8,224 bases of DNA from Candidatus Desantisbacteria bacterium CG1_02_49_89 (GCA_001871075.1 MNUP01000058.1:1-8224), one strand, 5' to 3'. Numbered from the stretch's first letter, positions 1-5,735 are shown. The notes: generated by a model from the sequence alone, not told the origin. Numbers and translations are program-made.

Positions 1-98
1 CGACCTAAAAATCGAGATTGCCACGCTCCCTTTGGTCGCTCGCAATGACAACTCAAAGCAGAATCAAATGTCAAGGGATTTATGTGACACCATACTAG
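1..98. mobile_element. Miniature inverted-repeat element, one end only (inside the gene at 1-827)
   Basis: The element ends at the CTAG at 95-98. Read on the minus strand it begins ACTAGTATGGTGTCACA, continues to the core TGTCATTGCGAG (rc of 39-50) and then GCAATCTCGA near the edge. The same architecture is seen at 1534-1719 and 8059-8224. Bases 1-92 are identical to 8132-8223. The other half of this copy lies outside the window. No transposase is encoded, so it would need one in trans. Confidence 0.7.
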
Positions 99-827
99 TA
101 AAACAAGGACATTGCACACAAAAAAGAGTAATAATACAATAGGGGCAAAAATGATATCGGTAATCAATGAAAATATTTCCTTTTTACTTTGTTTTTTTTC
201 CTGTTTAGATCGATCTTGGCTGGATTCCACATTTAGCTTCTTTTTATCTTCTCCATCTATATTCAGTGGTTCGAGGTTAAGCCGAGATGCTGTATTTATT
301 ATCAATTTATATTTACGTATTATATTTTCTAAATATTTGCGACCTGGAAATATTGTTAATGGAAATGATTTATGTGTATGTACAACTACGTTTTCAATGT
401 CTAAAATCCAACTGACAGTAATAACTCGTGATTGAAGATCAATATTTTTCTGTTCGCGTATAAATTCAATTAACTCTTTATCATATTTGTTTAAGACAAA
501 ACATATGAGCCCAAAAGAGCCTAACCTAAGGAAAGAGGGCCACACAAATGGAAAATGTAGCATGAATAACGGCATAGAATTTGCATACTTTCTTGATTCC
601 TTTACCTGCGAAAAAACTACATTACAAAAATCTGCAATATCATCTTTACCCAATCTATCTCCCTTTATAAGTAGAATCGTAAAAAAAGATCCCCAGCATT
701 TTCGCGAACCAATGAAATCCAAATTTCTTTGCTGAATAACCTGGAGTTCGGGTATTTTTGTTTTTTCAACAGAACTAAACTTTTTATCTTTTATTAATTC
801 GTTTTTTAGATACTCCATAACATCCAT
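1..827 (-). CDS. Unrecognised protein with C-terminal membrane segment, incomplete at window edge
   Basis: Reading the minus strand from the ATG at 827-825 gives 275 codons with no stop down to base 1, so the gene is incomplete in the window. A GAGG ribosome binding site lies 9 bases upstream. The protein has a mixed, probably folded N-terminal part (residues 1-190, with motifs such as SRKCWGSFF near 41 and VSWILDIENVVVHTH near 138). A very charged Lys/Glu/Gln linker follows at about 194-217, then a long hydrophobic stretch at about 218-246, likely one membrane helix or a hairpin. I do not recognise the family and assign no function. From residue 244 on, the codons lie inside an inverted-repeat mobile element, so the last 32 visible residues are probably not native. 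Codon use is AT-rich, unlike the genes right of 2530. A second in-frame ATG (codon 4) is an alternative start. Confidence 0.7.
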   Translation of the reverse strand, partial: MDVMEYLKNELIKDKKFSSVEKTKIPELQVIQQRNLDFIGSRKCWGSFFTILLIKGDRLGKDDIADFCNVVFSQVKESRKYANSMPLFMLHFPFVWPSFLRLGSFGLICFVLNKYDKELIEFIREQKNIDLQSRVITVSWILDIENVVVHTHKSFPLTIFPGRKYLENIIRKYKLIINTASRLNLEPLNIDGEDKKKLNVESSQDRSKQEKKQSKKEIFSLITDIIFAPIVLLLFFVCNVLVLLVWCHINPLTFDSALSCHCERPKGAWQSRFLG

Positions 828-830
828 AAA

Positions 831-880
831 TCGATTCCTCATCTACCTGCTATCTGCTTTCCGACTTTTATCTATATTCA
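831..880 (-). repeat. Intergenic repeat, copy A, upstream of gene 1-827
   Basis: This 50-base segment matches copy B at 1410-1459 in 42 of 50 positions and shares about 39 bases with copy C at 2488-2526. The best-kept part, read on the minus strand, is GGAAAGCAGATRGCAGGTRGAT. It ends only 3 bases before the ATG at 827 and so contributes the ribosome binding site region (GAGGAA). Similarity to copy B weakly continues to about 915. Confidence 0.75.
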
Positions 881-936
881 GCTTAAAGTCAAGGTAGGAC
901 ACTACATTCAAATCACTTTTTCTTTCTTATGCTATT

Positions 937-1377
937 TTATGGTTTAATTTTATTTATTGCTTCTTTGGCTATGGTTCTTACTCTGGTATCTTCATCATTT
1001 TCTGCAACATAAGTTAATGTCTCCAACGTAGATGTATCACCAATCCTACCAAGAGCTTCGGCTGCACAGCACCTAAGACCTGCATCCTTAAATTTCCGAA
1101 ATAGCGTAGGCACTACGGATGTATCGCCAGGTTTGCGGAGAGGCTGGTATACAGATACTCTGGGATCTACAGTTTCATCTTTTAAGGCTTCAATTAACGC
1201 AGGCACTGCGGATTTGTCACCAAGTTCACCCAGGGCCATGGCTGCGTAACGTTTGGTATCAGGGTTTCCATATTTAAGGTCATGAATGCATTCTGTTACA
1301 GCTGGATTTTGCTGAGCGTAGATAGTGATGACCAGGAAAAACAGAAAAACAGAAACTAAAGTTCTATTAAGGTTCAT
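937..1377 (-). CDS. Small exported HEAT-repeat protein
   Basis: This 146-residue protein starts with a signal peptide (hydrophobic residues 7-20, likely cut after the Ala in ITIYA, about residue 21). The rest is made of HEAT/PBS-lyase-type helical repeats: unit 1 at about 41-72 (YAAMALGELGD, AVPALIEAL), unit 2 at about 73-100, unit 3 at about 101-130 (CCAAEALGRIGD) and a final half unit (VRTIAKEAINKI). Such repeats form protein-binding solenoids; the partner cannot be told. Unit 2 is degenerate: where AAxALGKIGD is expected it reads YQPLRKPGD, two residues short. The start is supported by AGGAA a few bases upstream. It is probably periplasmic or surface-facing. It stands alone between two intergenic gaps and has its own upstream repeat copy. 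Confidence 0.85.
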   Translation of the reverse strand: MNLNRTLVSVFLFFLVITIYAQQNPAVTECIHDLKYGNPDTKRYAAMALGELGDKSAVPALIEALKDETVDPRVSVYQPLRKPGDTSVVPTLFRKFKDAGLRCCAAEALGRIGDTSTLETLTYVAENDEDTRVRTIAKEAINKIKP

Positions 1378-1409
1378 TTGGAATTCCTATTTAACAATGA
1401 TCTGCCCCA

Positions 1410-1459
1410 TCAATTTCTTATCCACCTGCCATCTGCTTTCCAACTTCTTTCTATATTCA
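1410..1459 (-). repeat. Intergenic repeat, copy B, upstream of the HEAT-repeat gene
   Basis: Read on the minus strand it runs TGAATATAGAAAGAAGTTGG, then GAAAGCAGATGGCAGGTGG, then ATAAGAAATTGA. It matches copy A (831-880) over its whole length with 8 mismatches. It lies 32 bases ahead of the HEAT gene start at 1377. The gene-free stretch 1378-1704 holds only this repeat, about 75 bases with nothing recognised (partly similar to 881-915), and the mobile element at 1534-1719. Confidence 0.75.
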
Positions 1460-1533
1460 ATGACTCAAGGGTAAGATGGGGGGTACTACACTACCATACC
1501 AATTGGAGTCGGAAAGGTAGATTATTTAATTGA

Positions 1534-1719
1534 ACTAGTGCTCTGTAACACAAATCACTGACTAATTTGTCTTTGCGAGGAACGGCAGTAACGAAGTCTC
1601 AAAGGGATCTCCCTAAGGGATCCCATAGGGACCTTCGGGACAATCTAGTATACAGATTGCCGCGTCCTTCGGGCTCGCAATGACAAGCGGATTAAAAATT
1701 AATGTTACAATGCACTAGT
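1534..1719. mobile_element. Complete miniature inverted-repeat element (MITE-like) at the 3' end of the signal peptidase gene
   Basis: The terminal inverted repeats are ACTAGTGCTCTGTAAC (1534-1549) and, reversed and complemented, ACTAGTGCATTGTAAC (1704-1719); 14 of 16 bases agree. The element is 186 bases long, with CTAG at both ends (1535-1538 and 1715-1718). Inside are further palindromes: a TTTGCGAG / CTCGCAAT pair (about 1572-1579 and 1674-1681), AGGGATC / GATCCC and CAATCT / AGATTG. No protein is encoded. IS630-type transposases are known to insert at CTAG and duplicate TA, so an IS630-like partner is a reasonable inference. The right end overlaps the last codons of the gene at 1705-2436. 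Confidence 0.8.
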
Positions 1720-2436
1720 ACGGTTGCGTGGCCAGTATATCTTTACTGCTTTTCCACGGAGGTTTTGCTTTGGAACAAATCCCCAGTACCTGCTGTCAAG
1801 GCTCTGGTCTCTGTTGTCTCCCAGCATAAACAAATGATCTTTGGGCACCTGGAAAATTCCGAGGTTATCCCTGGGGTTCTGAACGGAATACGGATAAATA
1901 TTCGGATCGTTGTGTATCTTATACGGTTCGTTCAGCGCAATCCCGTTCACATAGACCCGCTTGTTGATTATCCGCACGGTGTCACCTTCTACCGCAATGA
2001 CTCTCTTAATGAAATCTTTCTTGGGATCTTCAGGGTACTTGAACACTACGATTTCGCCCCTTTTGGGCATTTTGGTTTTATAGTTAAACATGGTAACAAA
2101 AATACGATCCCCTGGCTGAAGCGTTGGCATCATAGCTCCAGACGGTATTTTATAAGCCTTAACTACAAAAGTCCTGATAGAAGCTATTATTAAAAAAAGG
2201 ATTATAGCTAATAATGCAACCGAGCCTATTACCTTTAAAATATTCTTTCTTTCCCCTTTGGGTGGTAATGATGTAATTATTACCAACGCTATTAATCCAA
2301 AAAAGATCGCAAACAATACCCACCCAACAACATTGCGGTTTTTTCTTTTCGCAATTAAACCTGTTATTATAGAACATATAATAATTACCCCTAAAAATGT
2401 TATTGTTAACCACGATGAACTAAATATATAATCCAT
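1705..2436 (-). CDS. lepB: Signal peptidase I homologue lacking the catalytic serine
   Basis: The 243-residue protein belongs to the signal peptidase I family (peptidase S26), membrane enzymes that cut signal peptides from exported proteins. Residues 9-29 and 37-57 form a membrane hairpin, followed by a third helix at about 66-88 and the outer domain. The family boxes are clear: IPSGAMMPTL (97-106), RGEIVVFKYP (126-135), DFIKRVIAVEGD (141-152) with general-base Lys144, and GDNRDQSLDSRYWGF (206-220). In active enzymes box one reads PSGSM and the second Ser is the nucleophile; here it is Ala101 (codon GCT at 2136-2134, one base from TCT). Ser99 and Lys144 remain. The start has AGGAG 7 bases upstream. 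The final residues TSAL and the TAA come from the end of the element at 1534-1719. It may be an inactive homologue (as S. aureus SpsA is), a decaying gene, or a sequencing error. Confidence 0.9.
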   Translation of the reverse strand: MDYIFSSSWLTITFLGVIIICSIITGLIAKRKNRNVVGWVLFAIFFGLIALVIITSLPPKGERKNILKVIGSVALLAIILFLIIASIRTFVVKAYKIPSGAMMPTLQPGDRIFVTMFNYKTKMPKRGEIVVFKYPEDPKKDFIKRVIAVEGDTVRIINKRVYVNGIALNEPYKIHNDPNIYPYSVQNPRDNLGIFQVPKDHLFMLGDNRDQSLDSRYWGFVPKQNLRGKAVKIYWPRNRTSAL

Positions 2437-2487
2437 ATTGTTTCTCCTGCGCTTTTTTGAATTTAGTTAAGGATTTAATCCGTTCTA

Positions 2488-2526
2488 TCAATTCCTGATC
2501 CACCTGCCATCTGCTTTCCGGCTTTT
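2488..2526 (-). repeat. Intergenic repeat, copy C, upstream of the signal peptidase homologue
   Basis: This segment carries the shared GGAAAGCAGATGGCAGGTGG block and the following ATCAGGAATTGA, as in copies A (831-880) and B (1410-1459). It lies 51 bases ahead of the start at 2436 and 7 bases after the stop of the gene at 2534-3568. Homology to the other copies ends near 2526, where they carry TGAATATAGA and this one does not. Confidence 0.7.
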
Positions 2527-2533
2527 GGCTGTT

Positions 2534-3568
2534 TTATTGCCGCTTACAGAGCCTTTTTATTTCTTTCGTCATTTCCCGCGCTTTCTCAACGCTTTCCGCG
2601 GAAAAGCAAAAGAAGAACCGCGTGTCCGGTTTTGCCAGTGAAACACATTCCCTGGCTTCCTTGCCCCCGGGCACAAGAACAGCCTTGCCCGAGAATTTTT
2701 CTATCGACACGCCGAGGTCGGTCGGGGGATGGGACAGGTTAAGATACCGTATACCGGATAATTTAAGGAATCCATCCCATTGGTGCTGGCTGTTCGCGCA
2801 GCTGTGCATGGATATTCCGCCGAATTCAACGGACAGCTGCTGCAGGCAGGGCAGGCAAAATTCTTCGAAACAACGCGAGGATATAGAACCTATATCGTCC
2901 TCGGACAAACAGATCCCCAGTTCCGGAGGCATCCACAGATCCGGATGATGGACAAGGCATACGTCTTTATACCTGTCCCTGAACGCCCTGATAAAACCGA
3001 TCATTGTTTTAGTGACCTTTTTCAGAAGCCTGTGGACCGCGTCAGGTGATTCTACCAGTGCCAGAAAGAATGTTTCCTTTTTCCATATCAGCGCCGCGAT
3101 ATCGAACGGGCTCTGGATATCGCATATCCGCACGGGATATCCCGTGCCGCATAGCTCAACCAGCCTGTCAGCCAGCTTGAAGATCTCGCCGAGTGGCCCT
3201 GAATAGATATCAGGCTCTTTAAGCTTGTCAGCTTCCCCTGCGTCAGACACAACAGGCAGCGCGAAAGGAGCGTTATCCTGAGGCCTGTGAACCTTGCAGC
3301 CGAACGCAGCCGCAAAAACCTCTGTCCCTGACCAGGCCTGAAGCATCGGAACGCGGTCATCGCCTATTGATCCTGCTGGTCCAGCATATTCACAATCGAG
3401 CAGAAATTTCTTCCTGCCCAGCTGCGCCCTGTCTTCTATGCTGCCGTGCGTAAGGATGTTTATCTCTTCCGGGCCGGGCGCCAAATTAACCCGCACGCCA
3501 TGGCCGGGAAACGCGGAATTGCTAAATAGATCCCTGAAAAATTGCTTTTGGCTCTCTAATTTTTTCAT
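2534..3568 (-). CDS. Uroporphyrinogen decarboxylase-fold protein (URO-D superfamily)
   Basis: The 344-residue protein has the length and layout of the URO-D superfamily, a TIM-barrel group that includes heme-pathway HemE and corrinoid/coenzyme M methyltransferases (MtaA/MtbA type). Visible landmarks are QSPFDIAALIWKKETFFLAL (152-171) followed by PDAVHRLLKKVT, the PELGICLSEDDIG segment (215-227) and GISMHSCAN (251-259). HSC at 255-257 is where methyltransferase members carry the first zinc ligands; I did not identify a convincing distal cysteine ligand. The N-terminus is not HemE-like, so a true uroporphyrinogen decarboxylase is unlikely. The substrate is unknown. Only 6 bases separate it from the methyltransferase gene upstream, and it has only a weak ribosome binding site of its own, so the two are probably co-transcribed and translationally coupled. 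Confidence 0.8.
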   Translation of the reverse strand: MKKLESQKQFFRDLFSNSAFPGHGVRVNLAPGPEEINILTHGSIEDRAQLGRKKFLLDCEYAGPAGSIGDDRVPMLQAWSGTEVFAAAFGCKVHRPQDNAPFALPVVSDAGEADKLKEPDIYSGPLGEIFKLADRLVELCGTGYPVRICDIQSPFDIAALIWKKETFFLALVESPDAVHRLLKKVTKTMIGFIRAFRDRYKDVCLVHHPDLWMPPELGICLSEDDIGSISSRCFEEFCLPCLQQLSVEFGGISMHSCANSQHQWDGFLKLSGIRYLNLSHPPTDLGVSIEKFSGKAVLVPGGKEARECVSLAKPDTRFFFCFSAESVEKAREMTKEIKRLCKRQ

Positions 3569-3574
3569 TTTTAT

Positions 3575-4279
3575 TTACCATATATAAGGCAAAAGCCGGT
3601 ACTTTATCTTTTTAGCATACTCGGTATAACCGGGCAATCCTTCCTGAAGCGCTTCATCCTCAATAAAAGTGCGTATAATAAGTATGACTATCACGATAAA
3701 GGCAGGAGCAAATCCCCGCATGGACCCGAATACAAGGGGGGTGGCTGTCACGATCATAATACTGCTCAAATATCCCGGGTGCCTTATAAAACGATAAGGG
3801 CCATTCTGCGCTACTTCCTGACCGCTTTCCTTCTGCACGCGGGCGGTGCTTAAGAAAAATCTATTTGTCCACATAGACCACGAAAAAAGGCCCACTGAGG
3901 AAATATAAAGGATATATCCTATCACATATCCGTAAACGGGAAAATCTCTTGTCCATCTATACCGTCCCGTATCCAGACTTGAAACTACGAACACGCTCAA
4001 AAATATCAGCACATAGACCAGAAAAAACAGCCTATCCCGCCATTTTCCGCCAATGCTTGGTCTTTGCCGCCCTTTGTTAAAACCTGCGTTTGCCGAGAAT
4101 ATCACTAACTGGATCACGAAGAGAATTATATTGATCCAGATAAAGAACCACCCCTGCCGGGAACGGACCCTGCCGATCGCCATGATCACCAGCGTAAAGA
4201 TCACTAACACAAGAAAACCCTTCAAAATTGGTTTGACATGGCGGAAATATTCTTTTATAAAGTCTCCGAATTTAAGCAT
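3575..4279 (-). CDS. Membrane methyltransferase of the isoprenylcysteine carboxyl methyltransferase (ICMT/PEMT-like) family
   Basis: The 234-residue integral membrane protein has hydrophobic segments at about 17-36, 44-63, 84-101, 115-137, 171-188 and 190-204. The C-terminal third shows the family signature: NGPYRFIRHPGYLSSI (159-174), with the RHPGY S-adenosylmethionine-binding loop, and RTFIEDEALQEGLPGYTEYA (203-222), ending KYRLLPYIW. Family members methylate prenylated cysteine, phospholipid or other membrane-bound acceptors; bacterial members are mostly of unknown substrate. The start at 4279 has GGGAACGGAGC just upstream. It is the first gene of a probable two-gene operon with the URO-D-fold protein, preceded by a plausible promoter (4340-4368) and a leader hairpin (4301-4336). 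Confidence 0.87.
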   Translation of the reverse strand: MLKFGDFIKEYFRHVKPILKGFLVLVIFTLVIMAIGRVRSRQGWFFIWINIILFVIQLVIFSANAGFNKGRQRPSIGGKWRDRLFFLVYVLIFLSVFVVSSLDTGRYRWTRDFPVYGYVIGYILYISSVGLFSWSMWTNRFFLSTARVQKESGQEVAQNGPYRFIRHPGYLSSIMIVTATPLVFGSMRGFAPAFIVIVILIIRTFIEDEALQEGLPGYTEYAKKIKYRLLPYIW

Positions 4280-4300
4280 GCTCCGTTCCCTTCAAATCAA

Positions 4301-4336
4301 AAACCCACTCATTTTAATTTTGGATTGAGTGGATTT
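4301..4336 (-). terminator. Leader hairpin followed by a T-run (possible attenuator)
   Basis: On the minus strand AAATCCACTCA (4336-4326 side) can pair with TGAGTGGGTTT over 11 bases including one G-U pair, with a 14-base loop; TTTTTG follows directly. The structure lies between the putative promoter at 4340-4368 and the start at 4279. It looks like a weak intrinsic terminator in the leader, or the end of an upstream transcript. The stem is only moderately GC-rich. Confidence 0.4.
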
Positions 4337-4339
4337 AGT

Positions 4340-4368
4340 TTTATGCCCTGAGCAAAAAAACGGGTCAA
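4340..4368 (-). promoter_or_regulatory. Putative sigma70-type promoter for the methyltransferase/URO-D pair
   Basis: On the minus strand TTGACC (4368-4363) and CATAAA (4345-4340) are separated by 17 bases. They match the -35 and -10 consensus in 5/6 and 4/6 positions. It lies about 60 bases ahead of the start at 4279. This is pattern matching only; the lineage's sigma factor preference is unknown. Confidence 0.4.
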
Positions 4369-4471
4369 TAACGCAGACTTCTTCGTTATGCTGAAAACCT
4401 GACCTTGCCACAAATCCTCCAAAAGCTGTTATTTTGCCCGGGAAGGAACTATTCTTGTCTTAATGCTGCAA

Positions 4472-4611
4472 AATCCCCCTTAATCCCCCTTTTATAAAGG
4501 GGGAAACAGGGCGGGCTTGCCCGCCCCTACGCGCACCCCCCTCACCTCATTCCTCTCCCTCAAAGGGCGAGGAAGATTAGGAATAAATATTTTCGAGGGG
4601 GCGAGGAAGAT
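4472..4611. repeat. Cluster of intergenic palindromes and direct repeats
   Basis: Four units sit in tandem. AATCCCCCTT occurs twice (4472-4481, 4482-4491); the second runs into the palindrome CCCCCTTT-TAT-AAAGGGGG (4485-4503). GGGCGGGC-TT-GCCCGCCC follows (4509-4526). Then comes the hairpin CCTCTCCCT / AGGGCGAGG (4552-4572), and GGGCGAGGAAGAT occurs twice (4565-4577, 4599-4611). Similar palindromes are common in intergenic DNA of many bacteria. The cluster lies just downstream of nadA and may end or stabilise its transcript, although no clear T-run follows. The rest of the gene-free stretch 4280-4625 shows nothing else beyond the leader features. Confidence 0.7.
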
Positions 4612-4625
4612 CAAGGAGTAAAATC

Positions 4626-5540
4626 CTATTTAACGGCAAGCATGCGGTCAACTGAGGACTTGGCTTTAAGGCGGATCTCTTCCGGCACCTTTATCTCGTT
4701 CTTCATGTCCTGGAGCGACCAGAGGACCTTTTCAAGGTTTATGCGCTTCATGTTCGGGCAGATCGCGAGTTCGGACGCGGGATAAAATTTCTTATCCGGG
4801 TTTTCCTTGCGCAGGCGGTGAAGCATCCCTATCTCTGTGCCTATTATGAATTCCTTCGCGCTGCTTTCCTTCGCGAACTTACACATCCCGCCCGTTGAAA
4901 CCACCCGGTCTGCGAGCGCTGCCACAGCAGGAGTGCATTCGGGATGGACCATAACCTCTGCCTGGGGGTGGAGCGCCCTTTCGCGCAGGATGTCCTCCGG
5001 GATTATCTTTATGTGAGTGGGGCAGTACCCGTCCCAAATAATGAATTTCTTTTTCACGCACGAAGACGTGTAATGCGCAAGGTATTTGTCAGGCACGAAT
5101 ATAACCTCGGGCGAATCCACTGATTCGGCAACCCTCACCGCGTTGGTGGAAGTGCAGCAGATGAAAGCTTCTGCTTTCACTTCCGCGCTTGTGTTCACGT
5201 AAGCTATAGCCGGGGCGTTGGGATACTCCTTCATAAGGGCGCGCAGGCCTCCGGCGTTGATCATATCAGCCATGGGGCAGCCGGCGTTTATATCCGGCAA
5301 AAGCACTGTTTTGTCCGGGCAGAGGATAGAGGCGGTCTCAGCCATAAAGTGCACACCGCAGAACACTATTACCCTGGAGTCTGTCTGGCTTGCAATACGG
5401 CTGAGCTCAAGCGAATCCCCGGTGTAGTCCGCTATGTCCTGCACCTCGCCCAGCTGGTAGTTGTGCACGAGCAGTATCGCCTTGCGCTTTTCCTTTAAGC
5501 GCATTATTTCTTCTATCAGGCCCGCGTCATCGCTGTACAT
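4626..5540 (-). CDS. nadA: Quinolinate synthase (NadA)
   Basis: NadA condenses iminoaspartate with dihydroxyacetone phosphate to quinolinate, a cytoplasmic step of de novo NAD synthesis, using a [4Fe-4S] cluster. Numbered from the start at 5540 (304 residues, usual for the short NadA type), family motifs are HNYQLGEVQDIADYTGDSL (26-44), GVHFMAETA (62-70), YVNTSAEVKA (114-123), CTSTNAV (129-135), MVHPECTP (197-204), STGGM (215-219) and GTEIGMLHR (234-242). Likely cluster ligands are Cys88 (AGCPMADM), Cys173 (DGYCPTH) and Cys261 (CPNMKRI). GGAGG lies 4 bases ahead of the ATG at 5540. An in-frame ATG at 5561 would add 7 residues but falls in a tandem repeat and has no ribosome binding site. No nadB or nadC is visible. 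The gene is probably expressed separately from ccdA, 237 bases upstream. Confidence 0.96.
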   Translation of the reverse strand: MYSDDAGLIEEIMRLKEKRKAILLVHNYQLGEVQDIADYTGDSLELSRIASQTDSRVIVFCGVHFMAETASILCPDKTVLLPDINAGCPMADMINAGGLRALMKEYPNAPAIAYVNTSAEVKAEAFICCTSTNAVRVAESVDSPEVIFVPDKYLAHYTSSCVKKKFIIWDGYCPTHIKIIPEDILRERALHPQAEVMVHPECTPAVAALADRVVSTGGMCKFAKESSAKEFIIGTEIGMLHRLRKENPDKKFYPASELAICPNMKRINLEKVLWSLQDMKNEIKVPEEIRLKAKSSVDRMLAVK

Positions 5541-5544
5541 TTTT

Positions 5545-5549
5545 CCTCC
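5545..5549 (-). promoter_or_regulatory. Ribosome binding site deciding the nadA start
   Basis: The sequence GGAGG on the minus strand, 4 bases before the ATG at 5540, picks that start over the upstream ATG at 5561, which lies inside the 7-base tandem repeat. Confidence 0.8.
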
Positions 5550-5556
5550 AAAAACA

Positions 5557-5584
5557 GTCATTTGTCATTAGTCATTTGTCATTT
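5557..5584. repeat. Tandem 7-base repeat, four units, ahead of nadA
   Basis: GTCATTT is repeated four times head to tail (5557-5563, 5564-5570 with final A, 5571-5577, 5578-5584). It lies 16 bases upstream of the nadA start, between the ribosome binding site and any promoter, so copy number changes would alter the leader. Confidence 0.8.
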
Positions 5585-5594
5585 GTTTAAACCT

Positions 5595-5619
5595 GTTACG
5601 TGTTGCCGTGTTACGTGTT
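5595..5619. repeat. Direct repeat GTTACGTGTT, two copies
   Basis: GTTACGTGTT occurs at 5595-5604 and 5610-5619, 15 bases apart. It is part of the repeat-rich spacer between ccdA and nadA. Confidence 0.65.
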
Positions 5620-5688
5620 AACAACTGCTAAAAATCGTTAAAATCGCTCAATAGTTCAATAGTCTAATGATCCATTAGTACAAGGAAT

Positions 5689-5728
5689 CAGGGCTGAAGC
5701 CCTGAGTTACATGTGCGATGAATCGCAC
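5689..5728. repeat. Two adjacent perfect hairpins
   Basis: CAGGGCT-GA-AGCCCTG (5689-5704) is followed after 8 bases by GTGCGAT-GA-ATCGCAC (5713-5728). Both have 7-base perfect stems and the same GA loop. They lie downstream of ccdA on its transcript and could end it or protect it, but no T-run follows on the minus strand. Confidence 0.7.
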
Positions 5729-5735
5729 CGCTACT

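Noticed and set aside
112-735. Plus-strand open frames at 112-435 and 487-735
   Set aside because: They lie opposite the much longer minus-strand frame 1-827, which has a ribosome binding site and a plausible linker plus membrane segment; the plus-strand proteins show no recognisable features.
1702-2193. Plus-strand frame opposite the signal peptidase gene
   Set aside because: It mirrors a clear signal peptidase coding region and has no family features.
2534-3568. True heme-pathway uroporphyrinogen decarboxylase (HemE)
   Set aside because: The N-terminal HemE signatures are absent and no heme genes are adjacent; only the superfamily fold is supported.
4509-4526. GGGCGGGCTTGCCCGCCC as an intrinsic terminator of nadA
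   Set aside because: The stem is strong, but on the minus strand it is followed by TGTTTCCCCC, not a T-run, and it belongs to a cluster of interspersed palindromes.
5541-5561. Longer NadA start at 5561
   Set aside because: It lies within the 7-base tandem repeat and has no ribosome binding site, while the ATG at 5540 has GGAGG and gives the usual length.
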